Below are positions 49,500 through 61,039 of a stretch of 64,000 nucleotides of DNA, one piece after another; position 1 is the stretch's first letter, and every line of letters starts with the position of its first letter. The notes under the pieces are model-generated. The model did no database searches. It had not been told where the DNA came from and saw only the letters and a program-made list of their open reading frames with translations. Location of the stretch: the NCBI GenBank assembly GCA_036250195.1, contig JAVHZZ010000009.1, positions 37,849,824-37,913,823 on the forward strand, read 5' to 3'. Made by a program: the position numbers and the translations under genes. The stretch comes from Mixophyes australis (taxonomy: Eukaryota; Chordata; Amphibia; Anura; Limnodynastidae).

Positions 49500-49990
49500 T
49501 GGGGTGTCATATTCCCTCCTTCAGAAACTATTTTCTGCCTGCAGAAATAGAAATATACCAGCAGTATAATGTTTGGAATTTGCACTACAAGTGCTTGGGG
49601 TGTGACATATTACCCAGTTCCAATAAATCTTTTTTCTGGTGCTGAAATTATTAGATACCAGCAATATATATTTCTGAATTTGCACTACAAGTCTTTGGGG
49701 TGTCAGATATTACCCAATTCTAAAAAAGCCATTTTCCGTTGTTGAAAAAAGTATATACCAGCAGTATAATTTTCTGAATTTGCACTACATGTTATTGGGG
49801 TATTAAATATTTCCCACTTATAAAAAAGCCATTTTCTGTAGTTGAAAATACTATATACCAACAGTATATATTTCTGAATTTGCACAAGTGTTTGGGGGTG
49901 TCCCATATTCCCCTGTGTGAAAAAACAATTTTTCTGGAGATGAAAGTATTTTCTAGCAGCACTATATATATCAGATTTTGCACTACAAGT
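49500..49990 (+). repeat. 98-bp tandem repeats of the hAT left region
   Basis: TTTGCACTACAAGT-type words recur at about 49580, 49679, 49780, 49878 and 49978. The same array occurs inverted at 33020-33290. Confidence 0.8.
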
Positions 49991-50009
49991 GTTTTGTGGT
50001 CTCATTAAA

Positions 50010-51882
50010 ATGGATGCAAAGCAGTCCACATATGAGCAGGATCAGCAAGCAGGTGCTGGCACCAGTCCTGATAGTAGTCTTCCCTGTACATCATCTGGTA
50101 AAGCCTATGTAAAAGTACATAGTCTTTTTAAGTCAGGGAAAAAAACACACAAAAAAAACCCTTTTACCGTGTTGAAGAGAAAAAGAGCTGTAACTGATGA
50201 AAAGTTAACATGCCATTCTACACACGCAGTGTCAAAGAAAGAATGAGGCCTTCGCCTTTCTCTAGTAGTGCCAGATCAAAAAAACGTTACTGAGCCTTCT
50301 TCTTGTACAGTCACTCGTGACCAAGCAATACCAAGTAATTTGGAGTCCAAAAGTGGTGCACAACTACTACTACGCGTGAAAGCCGAGCTGCAAGAAAACA
50401 GTAAAGCATTAGAGGAAAATATATTCTCAGAATCAGAAATGAAACCAATCCCTGTGGAGAGTCCTTCCACCAGTGGTATGTGTAATCGTGAGCATTCTGA
50501 TAGTGTACGCATAAAGAAGGCCCCTTCCAGCATTTCTGCTGATGTGTGCCTGAACAGCCTTTGTGTAGCCGGTGATACACCAATTGAGGATGCCACTTTG
50601 GAAGTGGAAGAGGATGAGGGGGAGATTGTGGTAGGCGACGAGGGCGCTAATGAGGATGTTGATGAGGATGAGGTTGTTTGTGTAAGTCCTGCACCAGTGG
50701 CAGCAGTTCTGGCACGTGACAAGAAAAGGCCATTGTCATGCCTGGGCATAAAACAAGAAAATACACTTCTTATGTATGGAATTATTTCTACTTAAATCCT
50801 GACAACAGTTGTATAGCCATTTGTAGTTTATGTCAAGCCACAGTCAGTCGAGGGAGGGACCTTAACCATCTTGGAACCTCAACCATGTTACGACATTTGA
50901 CGAGAGTTCATGGCAAGGTGTTGGGAAAAGCTGAAAGTTCTGGCAAAAAAATTACAAGCACTCCAGCATCAGCTAGGACCCTTCGGTCACCTACATCCCG
51001 ACGGCTGCAATCTACACCCACAACACCGTCCTCATCAATATCCTCAGTAGCGATCGGAGTTAGCCCTGCATCCCACTTGGTAAGGCTCGATGGCTCCTGC
51101 ACTATAATTGATTCCTCTGAAGAATGTTTAAGTGTTTAATGTTAGTCCCGTTGGTGCTGCTGGGGGTGAATCTTCATCCTAGAAGAAGGCCAAGAAAAAG
51201 AGCACTACTACATTACAACAATTAACTGTGAAACAATCTTTTGCTAGAAGAAGCAAATATGACAGCAGTTACCCAGTCGCCAAGCGAATCACTGACGCCA
51301 TGGCTGCTATGTTAGTGTTAGATCTGCGTCCAATATCCATAATAAAAGCAGCTGTTTTTTCACAGTTAATTGAGGTTTTGTGTCTGCGTTACAAAATTCC
51401 ATTGCGACACCATTTTTCTCGTAAAGCTATTCCGCAACTATACCAAAAAGTTTGCAAAAATTTAGTAATTAGATTCAAAAATGCCATTCTACCCACTGTA
51501 CACTTAACCACAGATATGTGGACAAGTGGAAGTGGGCAAACCAAAGACTATATGACTGTGACAGCCCACTAGGTTGGTCATTCGCCTTCACCAGCAGGAA
51601 CAGCAGCAGCATGTACACCACTACGTAACATTTGTCACAGGCAGGCCACTCTTTGTATCACCTGCTTCACTAACAGGCATACAGCTGATAATTTGTTACG
51701 TAAACTAAGAGATGTGATTGATACATGGCTTATACCACTTGGACTCTCCCCAGGATATGTCATTTCTGATAACGCCAACAATATTGTGCGAGCATTACAG
51801 CTCGGTGAAATCCATCACATTCCCTGTTTTGCTTACACAATAAACTTGGTGGTGCAGAGCTTCCTAAGAAATAACCGTGAGG
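50010..51882 (+). pseudogene. hAT transposase, N-terminal to catalytic part
   Basis: It starts at the ATG at 50010 (MDAKQSTYEQDQQAG). A lysine-rich segment follows, with a small deletion and frame change near 50205. A long acidic region is open at 50268-50740, with a frame change near 50745. The BED finger (CSLC ... HLTRVH) lies at about 50790-50920. After a TAA at 51137 the catalytic part runs from 51228: KQSFARRSKYD, then LTTDMWTSGSGQT with the first aspartate near 51517. A TAG follows at 51570, and the second aspartate in SDNANNIVRAL lies near 51770. Coding then ends exactly at the gypsy B insertion (TGAGG, 51878-51882). Same domain order as 21135-24262 but diverged. Confidence 0.9.
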
Positions 51883-52502
51883 TGTTACGAGCCGTGGCGG
51901 TGCCTAGCTGCCGTGACTCTCCTACCTCCGTCCCGGCCGTCGCTATGGCGACCGGGACGTCACTTCCGGGGGCTTGCCTGCCGCTGCTGTGGCGCGTGCG
52001 CAACAGCGGGGCAAGCCTGCGGGCTAATTTGAACAGCTGGATGTATTAGAGAGCTGGGCTCTCATTGGTCTGCTTCAGTATTTAGGGCAATGAGGTCTGC
52101 TGCCTCATTGCCAGTTATAGCTTCTGCACTCCAGTCTGCTGACCTGCTTGTTCCTGTTCCTGTCTTCTGAACCTCTACTGATTTCCCGTGTATGACCCTT
52201 GGCTTTGAATTGGACTTCGCTTGTGTTTCCTGTGACCCTGATCCCTGGCCTGTTTACCGTTTCTGCTATCCGCCTGTGACCCCTGACCTCGGCTTGTTTA
52301 CTGGCACTGTTGTCTGCAGCCGGCCCTTGACCTCTGTGTGGACCTCACTCCGCTTGCCTGGGTTCTCCCCAGCCGGTACACACTTCACGACCCTCTGTCA
52401 GTCTGCGGCCCAGTCTGTCCCAACCATCAGGGGCTCCAGTGAACACCTGATTGGCAGAGTAGATTCTGGGTTGTGTTGTGCCGGCTGGAGGGGTTCCTAA
52501 CA
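51883..52502 (+). mobile_element. Gypsy B 5' LTR
   Basis: 620 bp, starting TGTTACGAGCC and ending TTCCTAACA. The 5-bp target duplication TGAGG precedes it (51878-51882). It lacks a 57-bp segment that the 3' LTR carries (about 56673-56735). The next bases, TTATAACCGGCC, are shared with gypsy A. Confidence 0.92.
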
Positions 52503-52536
52503 TTATAACCGGCCCACACACGGAGATGAGGTTGGA

Positions 52537-53391
52537 ATGGATGCAAGCGGATTCAGACCGTCTCCGGCACAAGCCCTAGCAGGCCATGTTGAGTCCTTGT
52601 ATCAAATGATCCAGGGATTGGCTGAGCGTTTGTTCGTTCAAGAAAAAGCCGCAAAAACTTCACAACCCACTCCGAGTTCTACCTGTGAACCTAAGATGAA
52701 TTTGCCGGATCGGTTCTCTGGAAATAGATCCCTGTTTCGGAATTTCAGGGAGAGCTGCAAGCTCTATTTCCGGTTGAGACCCCGCTCCTCCGGTTCAGAG
52801 CAACAAAGAGTCGGGATTATCATTTCCCTCCTACAAGGTGACCCCCAGTCCTGGGCCTTTTCTTTGCCACAGACTATTCCTGCCATGCAGTCCGTAGACG
52901 CTTTCTTTGAGTCATTAGGTCTACTATATGATGACCCGGATCGAATGGCCTCCGCGGAAGCTCATCTACGGGCCTTGAAACAAGGACGGTGGTCGGCAGA
53001 GGAATACTGCGCTGAATTCTGTAGATGGTCACCTGATAGTGGATGGGATGACCCCGCCTTACGTAGTCAGTTCCGTCTCGGCCTGTCGGAACAGATTAAA
53101 GACTCTTTGGTGCAATACCCGTATCCTACCTCTCTGGAGGATCTGATGCACCTCTCCATTAAAATCGACAGGGGATTTAAAGAGCGGAAAACCGAAAAGG
53201 AGGCATCTTCACCTCCATCCGCCTTCATTCCTGTTTCCACCTATGGTGAGGAGCCTATGCAATTAGGAGCATATCGTCTCTCCCCTGAGGAAAGAGACAG
53301 GAGACGATCACAATGCCTATGTCTCTATTGTGGTACTAAGGGCCACTTCTCCCGTTCCTGCCCTAATAAGCCAGGAAAAGAGCATGCCTAG
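52537..53391 (+). CDS. gag: Gypsy B gag, 284 residues, intact
   Basis: The structural polyprotein of a Ty3/gypsy (Metaviridae-type) retrotransposon, which would assemble the cytoplasmic particle and bind its RNA. The ATG at 52537 lies 34 bases after the LTR. An N-terminal helix-rich part is followed by MNLPDRFSGNRSLFRNF (about 55-70) and the capsid region with LYFRLRPRSSGSEQQRVG, GDPQSWAFSLP and WSAEEYCAEFCRW. A basic linker leads to one zinc knuckle near the end (C262, C265, H270, C275; C-x2-C-x4-H-x4-C). There is no internal stop, and it is the only undamaged full-length gene here. pol follows in the -1 frame with a short overlap: in that frame TAATAA stops lie about 20 bases before the gag stop, so any frameshift would occur in the A-rich stretch just before 53391. 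The symbol is generic. Confidence 0.92.
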   Translation: MDASGFRPSPAQALAGHVESLYQMIQGLAERLFVQEKAAKTSQPTPSSTCEPKMNLPDRFSGNRSLFRNFRESCKLYFRLRPRSSGSEQQRVGIIISLLQGDPQSWAFSLPQTIPAMQSVDAFFESLGLLYDDPDRMASAEAHLRALKQGRWSAEEYCAEFCRWSPDSGWDDPALRSQFRLGLSEQIKDSLVQYPYPTSLEDLMHLSIKIDRGFKERKTEKEASSPPSAFIPVSTYGEEPMQLGAYRLSPEERDRRRSQCLCLYCGTKGHFSRSCPNKPGKEHA

Positions 53392-56300
53392 GGAATGAGG
53401 GGAAGGTTCACCTAGATCTGCAAATTGTTTCCTCAAAAAATGCTGTGTTAATTCCTGCACAACTCACGTCTAGTGCCGGTTCGGTAAACCTGTCAGCCTT
53501 CATTGACAGTGGAGCTGCGGGTAACTTCCTTGAGATCGAGTTTGCCTGCTCTGCTAGGATTCCGCGGATTAAACTCCAATCTGCCATTACGGTATGTGGC
53601 TTAGACGGAAGTCCATTGCCAGGTGGCAAGATTACCTGGGAGACCCCGCCACTGCAGTTGAACATTGGCGCTCTCCACTCGGAGTCTATAGTCTTTCTCC
53701 TTATCGAATGTCCATCAGTTCCTTTGATTCTGGGCCACCCCTGGCTATCCCGCCATAACCCTGTCATGGATTGGGTAAAAGGAGAAATTGTCCAGTGGAG
53801 CCCTCATTGTACACAGTCTTGCCTGACACTACCTCTGCGTGTGATTCAGCCTATTCGGGAGCAGCTTCCGTCACAGTATCATGACTTCTGGGATGTTTTC
53901 TCCAAAAAGGCTGCTGACACTCTACCTCCACACCGGGATTTCGACTGTGCCATTGAGCTCATTTCGGGTTCTAAACTACCCAAGGGAGGCTTGTACTCTC
54001 TCTCCGGTCCAGAGACCAAATCCATGCAAGAGTATATTGATGAAAACCTGGAGAAAGGCTTCATCAGGCCATCCAAGTCCCCAGTAGGAGCAGGGTGCTT
54101 CTTTGTATCCAGGAAGGACGGTGGACTCAGACCCTGTATCGATTACCGAGGGCTGAATCTTATTACGGTTAAGAACACCTATCCCCTCCCTCTCATCTCT
54201 GTACTTTTTGACCAATTGAGAGGGGCAACTATCTTCCCAAAAATTGATCTTCATGGTGCCTATAACCTCATATGTATTAGAGCAGGTGGAAAACGGCATT
54301 CAACACGCTCTCGGGCCACTACGAATATCTGATCATGCCGTTTGGCCTTAGTAATGCCCCTGCAGTATTCCAGGATTTGATTAATGAGGTGTTACGTGAG
54401 TTTCTGGGACACTTTGTTGTTGTCTACCTGGATGACATCCTCACATATTCAGATTCGTTGTCGGTGCACCAGGATCATGTCAGACAAGTCCTACAGAAAT
54501 TGCGGGAACATCATCTCTACGCTAAACTCGAGAAATGCGAGTTCGAGGTCCAGAAGGTATCCTTCCTAGGCTATATAATCTCCTCAGAAGGTTTCTCTAT
54601 GGACGCAACCAAGGTCCAAGCAATCCTGGATTGGGTACAACCGAATAACCTCAAGGCGGTCCAGAGATTCCTGGGATTCGCCAATTATTACAGGAGATTT
54701 ATTGGCGGCTTTGCTGATATCGTGGCTCCTATCGTCACCTTAACCCGCAAGGGAAACGATCCAGCTGTTTGGTCACCACAGGCAATAACTGCATTTGAAA
54801 CCCTGAAGAAAGCTTTTGTGTCTGCTCAGGTCCTCAGACACCCGAATCCTAAGGTAACATTTATTCTTGAAGTAGATGCCTCAGACGTCGGTGCTGGAGC
54901 CATCTTGTCACAAAAAGATCCCCAGACCCACCGCTTACATCCATGTGCTTTTTTTTCCAGTCAGTTCTCTTCAGCGGAAACCAACTATGACGTGGGAAAC
55001 CGAGAACTGTTTGCAATTAAATGGGCCTTTGAGGAATGGCGACACTGGTTGGAAGGCGCTGCACACCAGATCTCCGTTATAACGGATCATAAGAATCTGC
55101 AGTACATACAGTCAGCCAAACGACTGAACCCCCGAGCCTATTGTTCCCATGTCCGTGATTCATGCTGGGTTAACCCAAGACCTAAGCTGCACCTTACAAA
55201 GATTTCAGAAATTGGCTCCTGGTAATACTCCAGTAGGATGCTTGTTTGTCCCAGTGCATCTAAGGAAGGCAGTCCTTGCGGAAGCACACAATAATCAGAC
55301 TTCTGGACATCCTGGAGTCTTCAAAACTTTGGAAATTCTTTCCCGTACGGTTTGGTGGCCCTCTTTGTCTGCTGACGTCATGGATCATGTCTTGTCTTGT
55401 GAGGTTTGTGCCAGAAACAAAGTTCCCAGGACTTGTCCGGTAGGCCAGTTGGTTCCTTTGGCCATTCCTGCAAAACCATGGACACACTTGTCCATGGACT
55501 TTATAGTGGATCTGCCATTTTCTACAGGACACAATACCATTTGGGTCGTGGTAGACCGGTTTAGTAAGATGTCTCATTTTATTCCGTTAACCAGACTCCC
55601 TTCTGCTCGAGATTTGGCCGTCTTATTTATTCAACACATTTTCCGGCTCCATGGACTTCCTACTGACATCGTCTCTGATCGGGGGTCTCAGTTCATAGCA
55701 CTGTTCTGGAAATCCTTCTGTACCCTTCTCGGAATCAAGGTCAGTTTGTCATCCGCATAACACCCTCAGTCAAATGGGCAAACCGAGAGGGTTAACCAGT
55801 CCTTGGAGAAGTTTTTACGTTGCTACACATCAGAGTTCAATGACAACTGGTCCTCCTTGTTACCCTGGGCGGAATTTGCCTACAATAATTCCTGTCACTC
55901 ATCCACCAAAACCTCTCCTTTTTTTGCAATTATGGTTTTCACCCCAGATCTAACTCTTTATACTCACTCAAGTCCGTTGGTACCCAGGAGATCCGCTCCA
56001 CTACCAGGGATCTCAGAGTTATCTGGAAGAAGGTCCAGTCGTCATTAAGACAGTCCTCATTTGTGTCAAAAAATAATTTGGACCGCCATCGTACCATCTG
56101 CTCCCTCAAGGTGGACCAGAAAGTTTGGTTGTCTACAAAAAATATCAGGCTTAGACAGCCTTGCAAGAAGTTGGGCCTTAAGTTCATGGGGCCGTTTTCT
56201 ATCGACAAGCAGGTCAATTCTGTTGCGTTTAGGCTAAAAATTCCGAGCTCCTTAAGAAATCCCCAACACATTTCATTAATCGCTGTTGAAACTGGTACTA

Positions 56301-56520
56301 TATCATAGCCAAACTCAGTCTTCAAGTGTGCCTGGGGGAAATTCAAGCAAACCACTAAGCTACGTGGTCCAAAGGATCCTGGATTCTATAAAAATAGTAC
56401 AAGGGCAGGTGCACTTCCTGGTGCAATGGAGGAACCGCGGATTAGAAGAGCGGTCTTGGGTTCCGCAGAAAAACAACTCCATGCCCCAAAAAAACTGAAG
56501 GAGTTCTTCAAAAAATTTCC
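53392..56520 (+). pseudogene. pol: Gypsy B pol (protease to chromodomain), damaged
   Basis: The protease has DSGAAGNF (D near 53505). The reverse transcriptase runs from about 53980, with a frame change near 54285 and VVYLDDILTYS at 54419-54450. RNase H (VDASDVGAGAILSQ near 54870) is cut by a deletion of roughly 130-200 bp near 55135, which also shifts frame. The integrase head has H47, H54, C84 and C87 of the 55149-55760 stretch. The catalytic core has D in LSMDFIVDLP (55497) and D in VSDRGSQF, then a TAA at 55758 just before the NGQTERVNQ glutamate. A frame change lies at the T-run near 55920, and a further stop near 56307. A chromodomain (YVVQRILDS ... FLVQWRNRG ... ERSWVP) lies at about 56358-56471. 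The chromodomain places it among chromoviruses; such domains steer integration by binding chromatin. Confidence 0.92.
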
Positions 56521-56555
56521 TAGAAAACCGGGATGTCGGGGTGCCTTGACCCCTC

Positions 56556-56569
56556 CTCAAGGGGGGTAC
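56556..56569 (+). other. Polypurine tract of gypsy B
   Basis: TCAAGGGGGGTAC directly before the 3' LTR start, where plus-strand DNA synthesis is primed in gypsy elements. Confidence 0.75.
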
Positions 56570-57246
56570 TGATACGAACCGCGGCGGTGCCCGGCCACCG
56601 CGACTCTCCTACCTCCGTCCCGGCTGTCGCTATGGCAACCGGGACGTCACTTCCGGGGGCTTGCCTGCCACTGCCGTGGCAATGGATGACCGCTCCTCTC
56701 ATCAGCGCCGCGTCCCGGCATTGCAGGGCAGCCGGGCGCGTGCGCAAGAGCGGGGCAAGCCTGCGGGCTAATTTGAACAGCTGGATGTATTAGAGAGCTG
56801 GGCTCTCATTGGTCTGCTTCAGTATTTAGGGCAATGAGGTCTGCTGCCTCATTGCCAGTTATAGCTTCTGCACTCCAGTCTGCTGACCTGCTTGTTCCTG
56901 TTCCTGTCTTCTGAACCTCTACTGATTTCCCGTGTATGACCTTTGGCTTTGACTTGGACTTCGCTTGTGTTTCCTGTGACCCTGATCCTTGGCCTGTTTA
57001 CCGTTTCTGCTATCCGCCTGTGACCCCTGACCTTGGCTTGTTTACTGGTACTGTTGTCTGCTGCCAGCCCTTGACCTCTGCGTGGACCTTACTCCGCTTG
57101 CCTGCGTTCTCCCCAGCCGGTACACACTTCACGACCCTCTGTCAGTCTGCGGCCCAGTCTGTCCCCACCATCAGGGGCTCCAGTGAACACCTGATTGGCA
57201 GAGTAGATTCCGGGTTGTGTTGTGCCGGCTGGAGGGGTTCCTAACA
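56570..57246 (+). mobile_element. Gypsy B 3' LTR
   Basis: 677 bp, starting TGATACGAACCGCGG and ending TTCCTAACA, followed by the target duplication TGAGG (57247-57251). It differs from the 5' LTR by a 57-bp insertion/deletion and scattered substitutions, including the third base of the LTR. Frames of about 102 residues occur at equivalent places in both LTRs (52192-52500, 56936-57244) because the LTRs are copies. Confidence 0.92.
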
Positions 57247-57251
57247 TGAGG

Positions 57252-57378
57252 TGCAGGAGATGCTTTCGGTGGCCCATAAAATTTCGGGACATTTCCGGCA
57301 TTCTGCCACAACATGTAGGAGATTGCAGCAGCTCCAAGAACAACTTAACTTGCCTTGCTACCAACTTAAGCAAGAGGT
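57252..57378 (+). pseudogene. hAT transposase, middle block
   Basis: Reads on from 51882 once gypsy B is set aside: QEMLSVAHKISGHFRHSA, then a leucine-rich helix and LKQEVL. It matches 22950-23085 of the other hAT. It ends at the duplication ATTAACAA of the next insertion. Confidence 0.88.
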
Positions 57379-57689
57379 ATTAACAATAGGGATGTGCACC
57401 GGCCACTTTTGGTGTCTCGTGTTTTGTGTTTTGGGTTCGGATTTGCTTGATGTTTTGGGTTCGGATTTGTTTCGCAAAACACCTGTCGAAAGGTTTTGGT
57501 TCGGATTTAAGGTTTTGGATTCGGATTTATTTTGAAAAAAGCATAAAAAGTTCCAAAATCAAGTTTTTGGGCTTATTTTCACTCCTACGCTATTATTAAC
57601 CTCAATAACATTCAATAACAATCATTTTCACTAATTTCCAGTCTATTCTGAACACCCTCACACCTCACAATATTGTTTTTAGTCCAAAA

Positions 57690-58200
57690 CGTTTCACCGA
57701 GGTAGCTTTCTGGACTGCATAGTTGAGTGGTCCCGGTACCCAATTTGGTACCGGGCCACAATATATCACCCTCAACTGGTATCAATTCCACCAAAAAAGT
57801 ATCTGAACTGCGTAGTGGAGTGGTCCCCACAATATAAAAAAACACTCAACTGGTCTGAATTCCACCAAAAAAGTATCTGGACTGCGTAGTGGAGTGGTCC
57901 CCACAATATAATAAAAAATCCCTCAACTGGTCTGAATTCCACCAAAAAAGTATCTGGACTGCGTAGTGGAGTGGTCCCCACAATATAATAAAAAATCCCT
58001 TAACTGGTCTGAATTCCACCAAAAAAGTATCTGGACTGCGTAGTGGAGTGGTCCCCACAATATAATAAAAAAACCCTCAACTGGTCTGAATTCCACCAAA
58101 AAAGTATCTTGACTGCGTAGTGGAGTGGCCCCGGTACCCAATTTGGTACCAGGGCCACAATATAATAATAAAACCCTCAACTGTTCTGAATTCCAGTGCA
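57690..58200. repeat. 77-bp tandem array (first)
   Basis: About six units containing TTCCACCAAAAAAGTATCTG and GCGTAGTGGAGTGGTCCC. Some units are longer, with a GGTACC-containing extension. Confidence 0.88.
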
Positions 58201-58604
58201 CAGATGGCGGACACCGGATGAACGTCTAAAACCAACATAGCAGTTAAGGGCGCAGTTCCTCTTTTTTGTGACTGCACAAACAATTAACGTAGTATTAGAA
58301 ATTAAATTTTTTTGTTTTTTTAAATATAGAAAGAAAGAAGGTAGTACTAGAAATGGCAGTTATTTTATTTTTTTTTCAATAGAAAAAAAAAATAAGGTAG
58401 TAATAGAAATGGCAGTTATTCAAATCCCCAGGAGAGTCTAAGTGGGGTGAGCCACAGAGAGATTATTTCCCTCAGTTTCTCTAACAGGTTGTCAGTGTTG
58501 TGCCTCTTCTTAAAACCTGTGATACATAACTACACACACTCGGCAAAGCCTTTAAAAATTATATGCGGCACAGGAGAGTACCACTGGACTGGAGTTATAC
58601 AACA

Positions 58605-59110
58605 GTACCACTGGACTTATACTGCAGAATGTGTGAACTTTGTAATATTGCAGTACCAATGGACTTATACTGCAGAATGAGTGAACTTTGTAATATTGCA
58701 GTACCACTGGACTTATACTGCAGAATGAGTGAACTTTGTAATATAGCAGTACCAATGGACTTATACTGCAGAATGTGTGAACTTTGTAATATTGCAGTAC
58801 CAATGGACTTATACTGCAGAATGAGTGAACTTTGTAATATTGCAGTACCAATGGACTTATACTGCAGAATGAGTGAACTTTGTAATATTGCAGTACCACT
58901 GGACTTATACTGCAGATTGAGTGAACTTTGTAATATTGCAGTACCAATGGACTTATACTGCAGAATGACTGAACTTTGTAATATAGCAGTACCAATGGAC
59001 TTATACTGCAAAATCAGTGAACTTTGTAATATAGCAGTACCACTAGACTTATACTGCTGAATCAGTGAACTTTGTAATATAGCAGTACCAATGGACTTAT
59101 ACTGCAGGAT
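58605..59110. repeat. 48-bp tandem array
   Basis: About ten and a half units containing ACTTATACTGCAGAATGAG and GAACTTTGTAATATTGCAG. Because 48 is a multiple of three, frames stay open on both strands. Confidence 0.92.
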
Positions 59111-59221
59111 TGTTTTGGGATATTTTTTTTTTTTTTTTTTATAATTACTTTTTTTGTAATTTTTTTTAAAACTATTTTTGAATTTTTTTTATAATTTGGG
59201 AATAATGGGGAAATAACAATG

Positions 59222-59590
59222 CCCTTAGAAGGACAGAGCACAGGACACAGCACCACTGGACTGAACAGGACACAGCACAGGACCCAGCAGCACCACTGAA
59301 CTCAGAAGGACAGAGCACAGGACACAGCACCACTGGACTGAACAGGACACAGCACAGGACCCAGCAGCACCACTGAACTCAGAAGGACAGAGCACAGGAC
59401 ACAGCACCACTGGACTGAACAGGACACAGCACAGGACCCAGCAGCACCACTGAACTCAGAAGGACAGAGCACAGGACCCAGCACCACTGGACTGAACAGG
59501 ACACAGCACAGGACCCAGCAGCACCACTGAACTCAGAAGGACAGAGCACAGGACACAGCACCACTGGACTGAACAGAGCACAGCACAGCA
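59222..59590. repeat. 77-bp tandem array (second)
   Basis: Nearly five units with AGGACAGAGCACAGGACACAG and CACCACTGGACTGAACAGG. Inverted, the words resemble the GAGTCCAGTGGTGCTTT repeats at 19960-20150 of the autonomous copy. Confidence 0.9.
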
Positions 59591-59867
59591 CAGAACTGAA
59601 CAGCACGAGATATAGCAGGATAGAGGACCACCTAACACACCCTCCCTCTACCCTGATCAATGCCCGAGTGAAGATGGCGGCGACTAGCGGGGAATTTATA
59701 GGATCCGAGTATCGCGAGATCCGGCAGCGGGATTATGACTCAGAGCCTCGCTTTCAGTTTTGCAATTGGCGGGAATACCCGGATCTGTCTCGGATCCGGC
59801 TCGGATCCGCAACGTTCGGGTGGGCTCGGATTTCAGAAATCCGAGTGCGCTCATCTCTAATTAACAA

Positions 59868-60790
59868 GGTGGAATTCCACCCTGTACATGCTTCAGAGGA
59901 TGGAGGAACAGTGCAAAGCCATCCAAGCGTATTGCATAAGCCATGACATTGGGAAAGGAGGAGGGATGTATTTCACTCTTGCACAGTGAGGAATCCTTTC
60001 TGTGCTTTGAAACCATTTGAAGTTGTGACATGTGAAGTGAGTGCAGACTCTGCTAGCTTGAGCCAAATCATTCCCTTAATTTGACTATTAGAAAAACAGC
60101 TAGAGAAACTGAAGGAGGAGATGAAAAAAAGCAATTCCACAAAGTATGTTGGCCTTGTAGATCAAGTACCCAATTTGCTTCGGAATGATAATAGAGTAAT
60201 TAAAATCTTGAACTCGCATCACTATGTTTTGGCGACTGTGCTTGATCCAAGGTTTAAGACCTACATTGATTCTTTGCTTCAAAATGAGCGAGATGTTAAC
60301 CTTTGCAAGGAGCTATTAGTCAGCAAGTTGTCCGCTGAACTGGGCCTTGGCTTGACGACGTCTCCTCCTTCAGTTTCTCAAGCAGCTGCTGCTCGGAAAA
60401 AATGTAACTTTCAAAAGCAAAACAGGGGTGACGCAGAGGGCAGACCACAACAGTTTAACATCTGGGCTGGTTTGAAAGATTTTTGAAAAAAATGTGTGAC
60501 CTTGCCCATAACTCCAATCCGAATATTAACATGCAAAGGATGGTGAAGGATTATTTTCAAAAGGTAATTGATATGGAAATGTCAGACAGTCCCTTTCCTT
60601 ACTGGGAAGAAAAATAAGCCATTTACAAAATTGCTTTGCAATACCTAAGCTGCCCACCCTCCAGTGTGTACTCTGAAAGAGTATTCAGCACAGCCGGGAA
60701 CCTTGTCAGTGATTGACGTAGGAGGTTACTTCTGAAAAATGTGGAAAAGATGATGTTCATCAAAATGAACTACATCATCCACGAGGAAGG
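59868..60790 (+). pseudogene. hAT transposase, C-terminal block
   Basis: It resumes with the RW-box region (WNSTLYMLQRMEEQ) and a DIGKGGGM stretch, then several stops to about 60110. An open stretch at 60121-60486 includes YVLATVLDPRFKTY. After a stop at 60484 the dimerisation motif (SVYSERVFSTAGNLVSD) lies near 60660-60715, with a TGA at 60714, then KNVEKMMFIKMNY. An acidic tail follows to about 60930. It is the most decayed third of this transposase. Confidence 0.88.
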
Positions 60791-61039
60791 CCTTTACCAT
60801 CAAAGACATCCAAGCATTGACAGTTCTCTAATGGCGGATTCAAGCGGAGATTAATTAATAGTCTGTGATGATAATGTACACGAGGATGATGCTGAAGATG
60901 AAGACGACAACATCTTTTTAAAACTTTCACTCTAAGTGAAGTTTGTAATCTATCCCCAAACAAGAAAGGGACTTGGGGCATTTCTATTTCACGTACAGTC
61001 TTTAAAGGCTGCTGTTTTGTCAAATTTCACTACAAGGGT

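Larger units (their letters stand above)
57387..59859 (-). mobile_element. Non-autonomous hAT with three minisatellites
   Basis: The left edge TAGGGATGTGCACCGG and right edge TGCGCTCATCTCTA are flanked by the perfect duplication ATTAACAA (57379-57386 and 59860-59867). The left 250 bp are the inverted right end of the 19719-24957 element, and the right 200 bp are its inverted left end, so it is a non-autonomous derivative in reverse orientation. The interior is not transposase but three tandem arrays (57690-58200, 58605-59110, 59222-59590). Long frames here (138-165 residues) come from the arrays. Confidence 0.92.

Noticed and set aside
52192..52500. 102-residue frame repeated at 56936-57244
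   Set aside because: Identical location in the two LTRs of gypsy B; LTR copies, with no domain, not duplicated genes.
58552..59060. Three 138-165 residue frames on both strands
   Set aside because: They arise from a 48-bp tandem array whose unit length is a multiple of three and has no stop in those frames.
59225..59660. Cysteine/valine-rich minus-strand frames
   Set aside because: Products of the 77-bp array; the same peptide starts recur every 77 bp.
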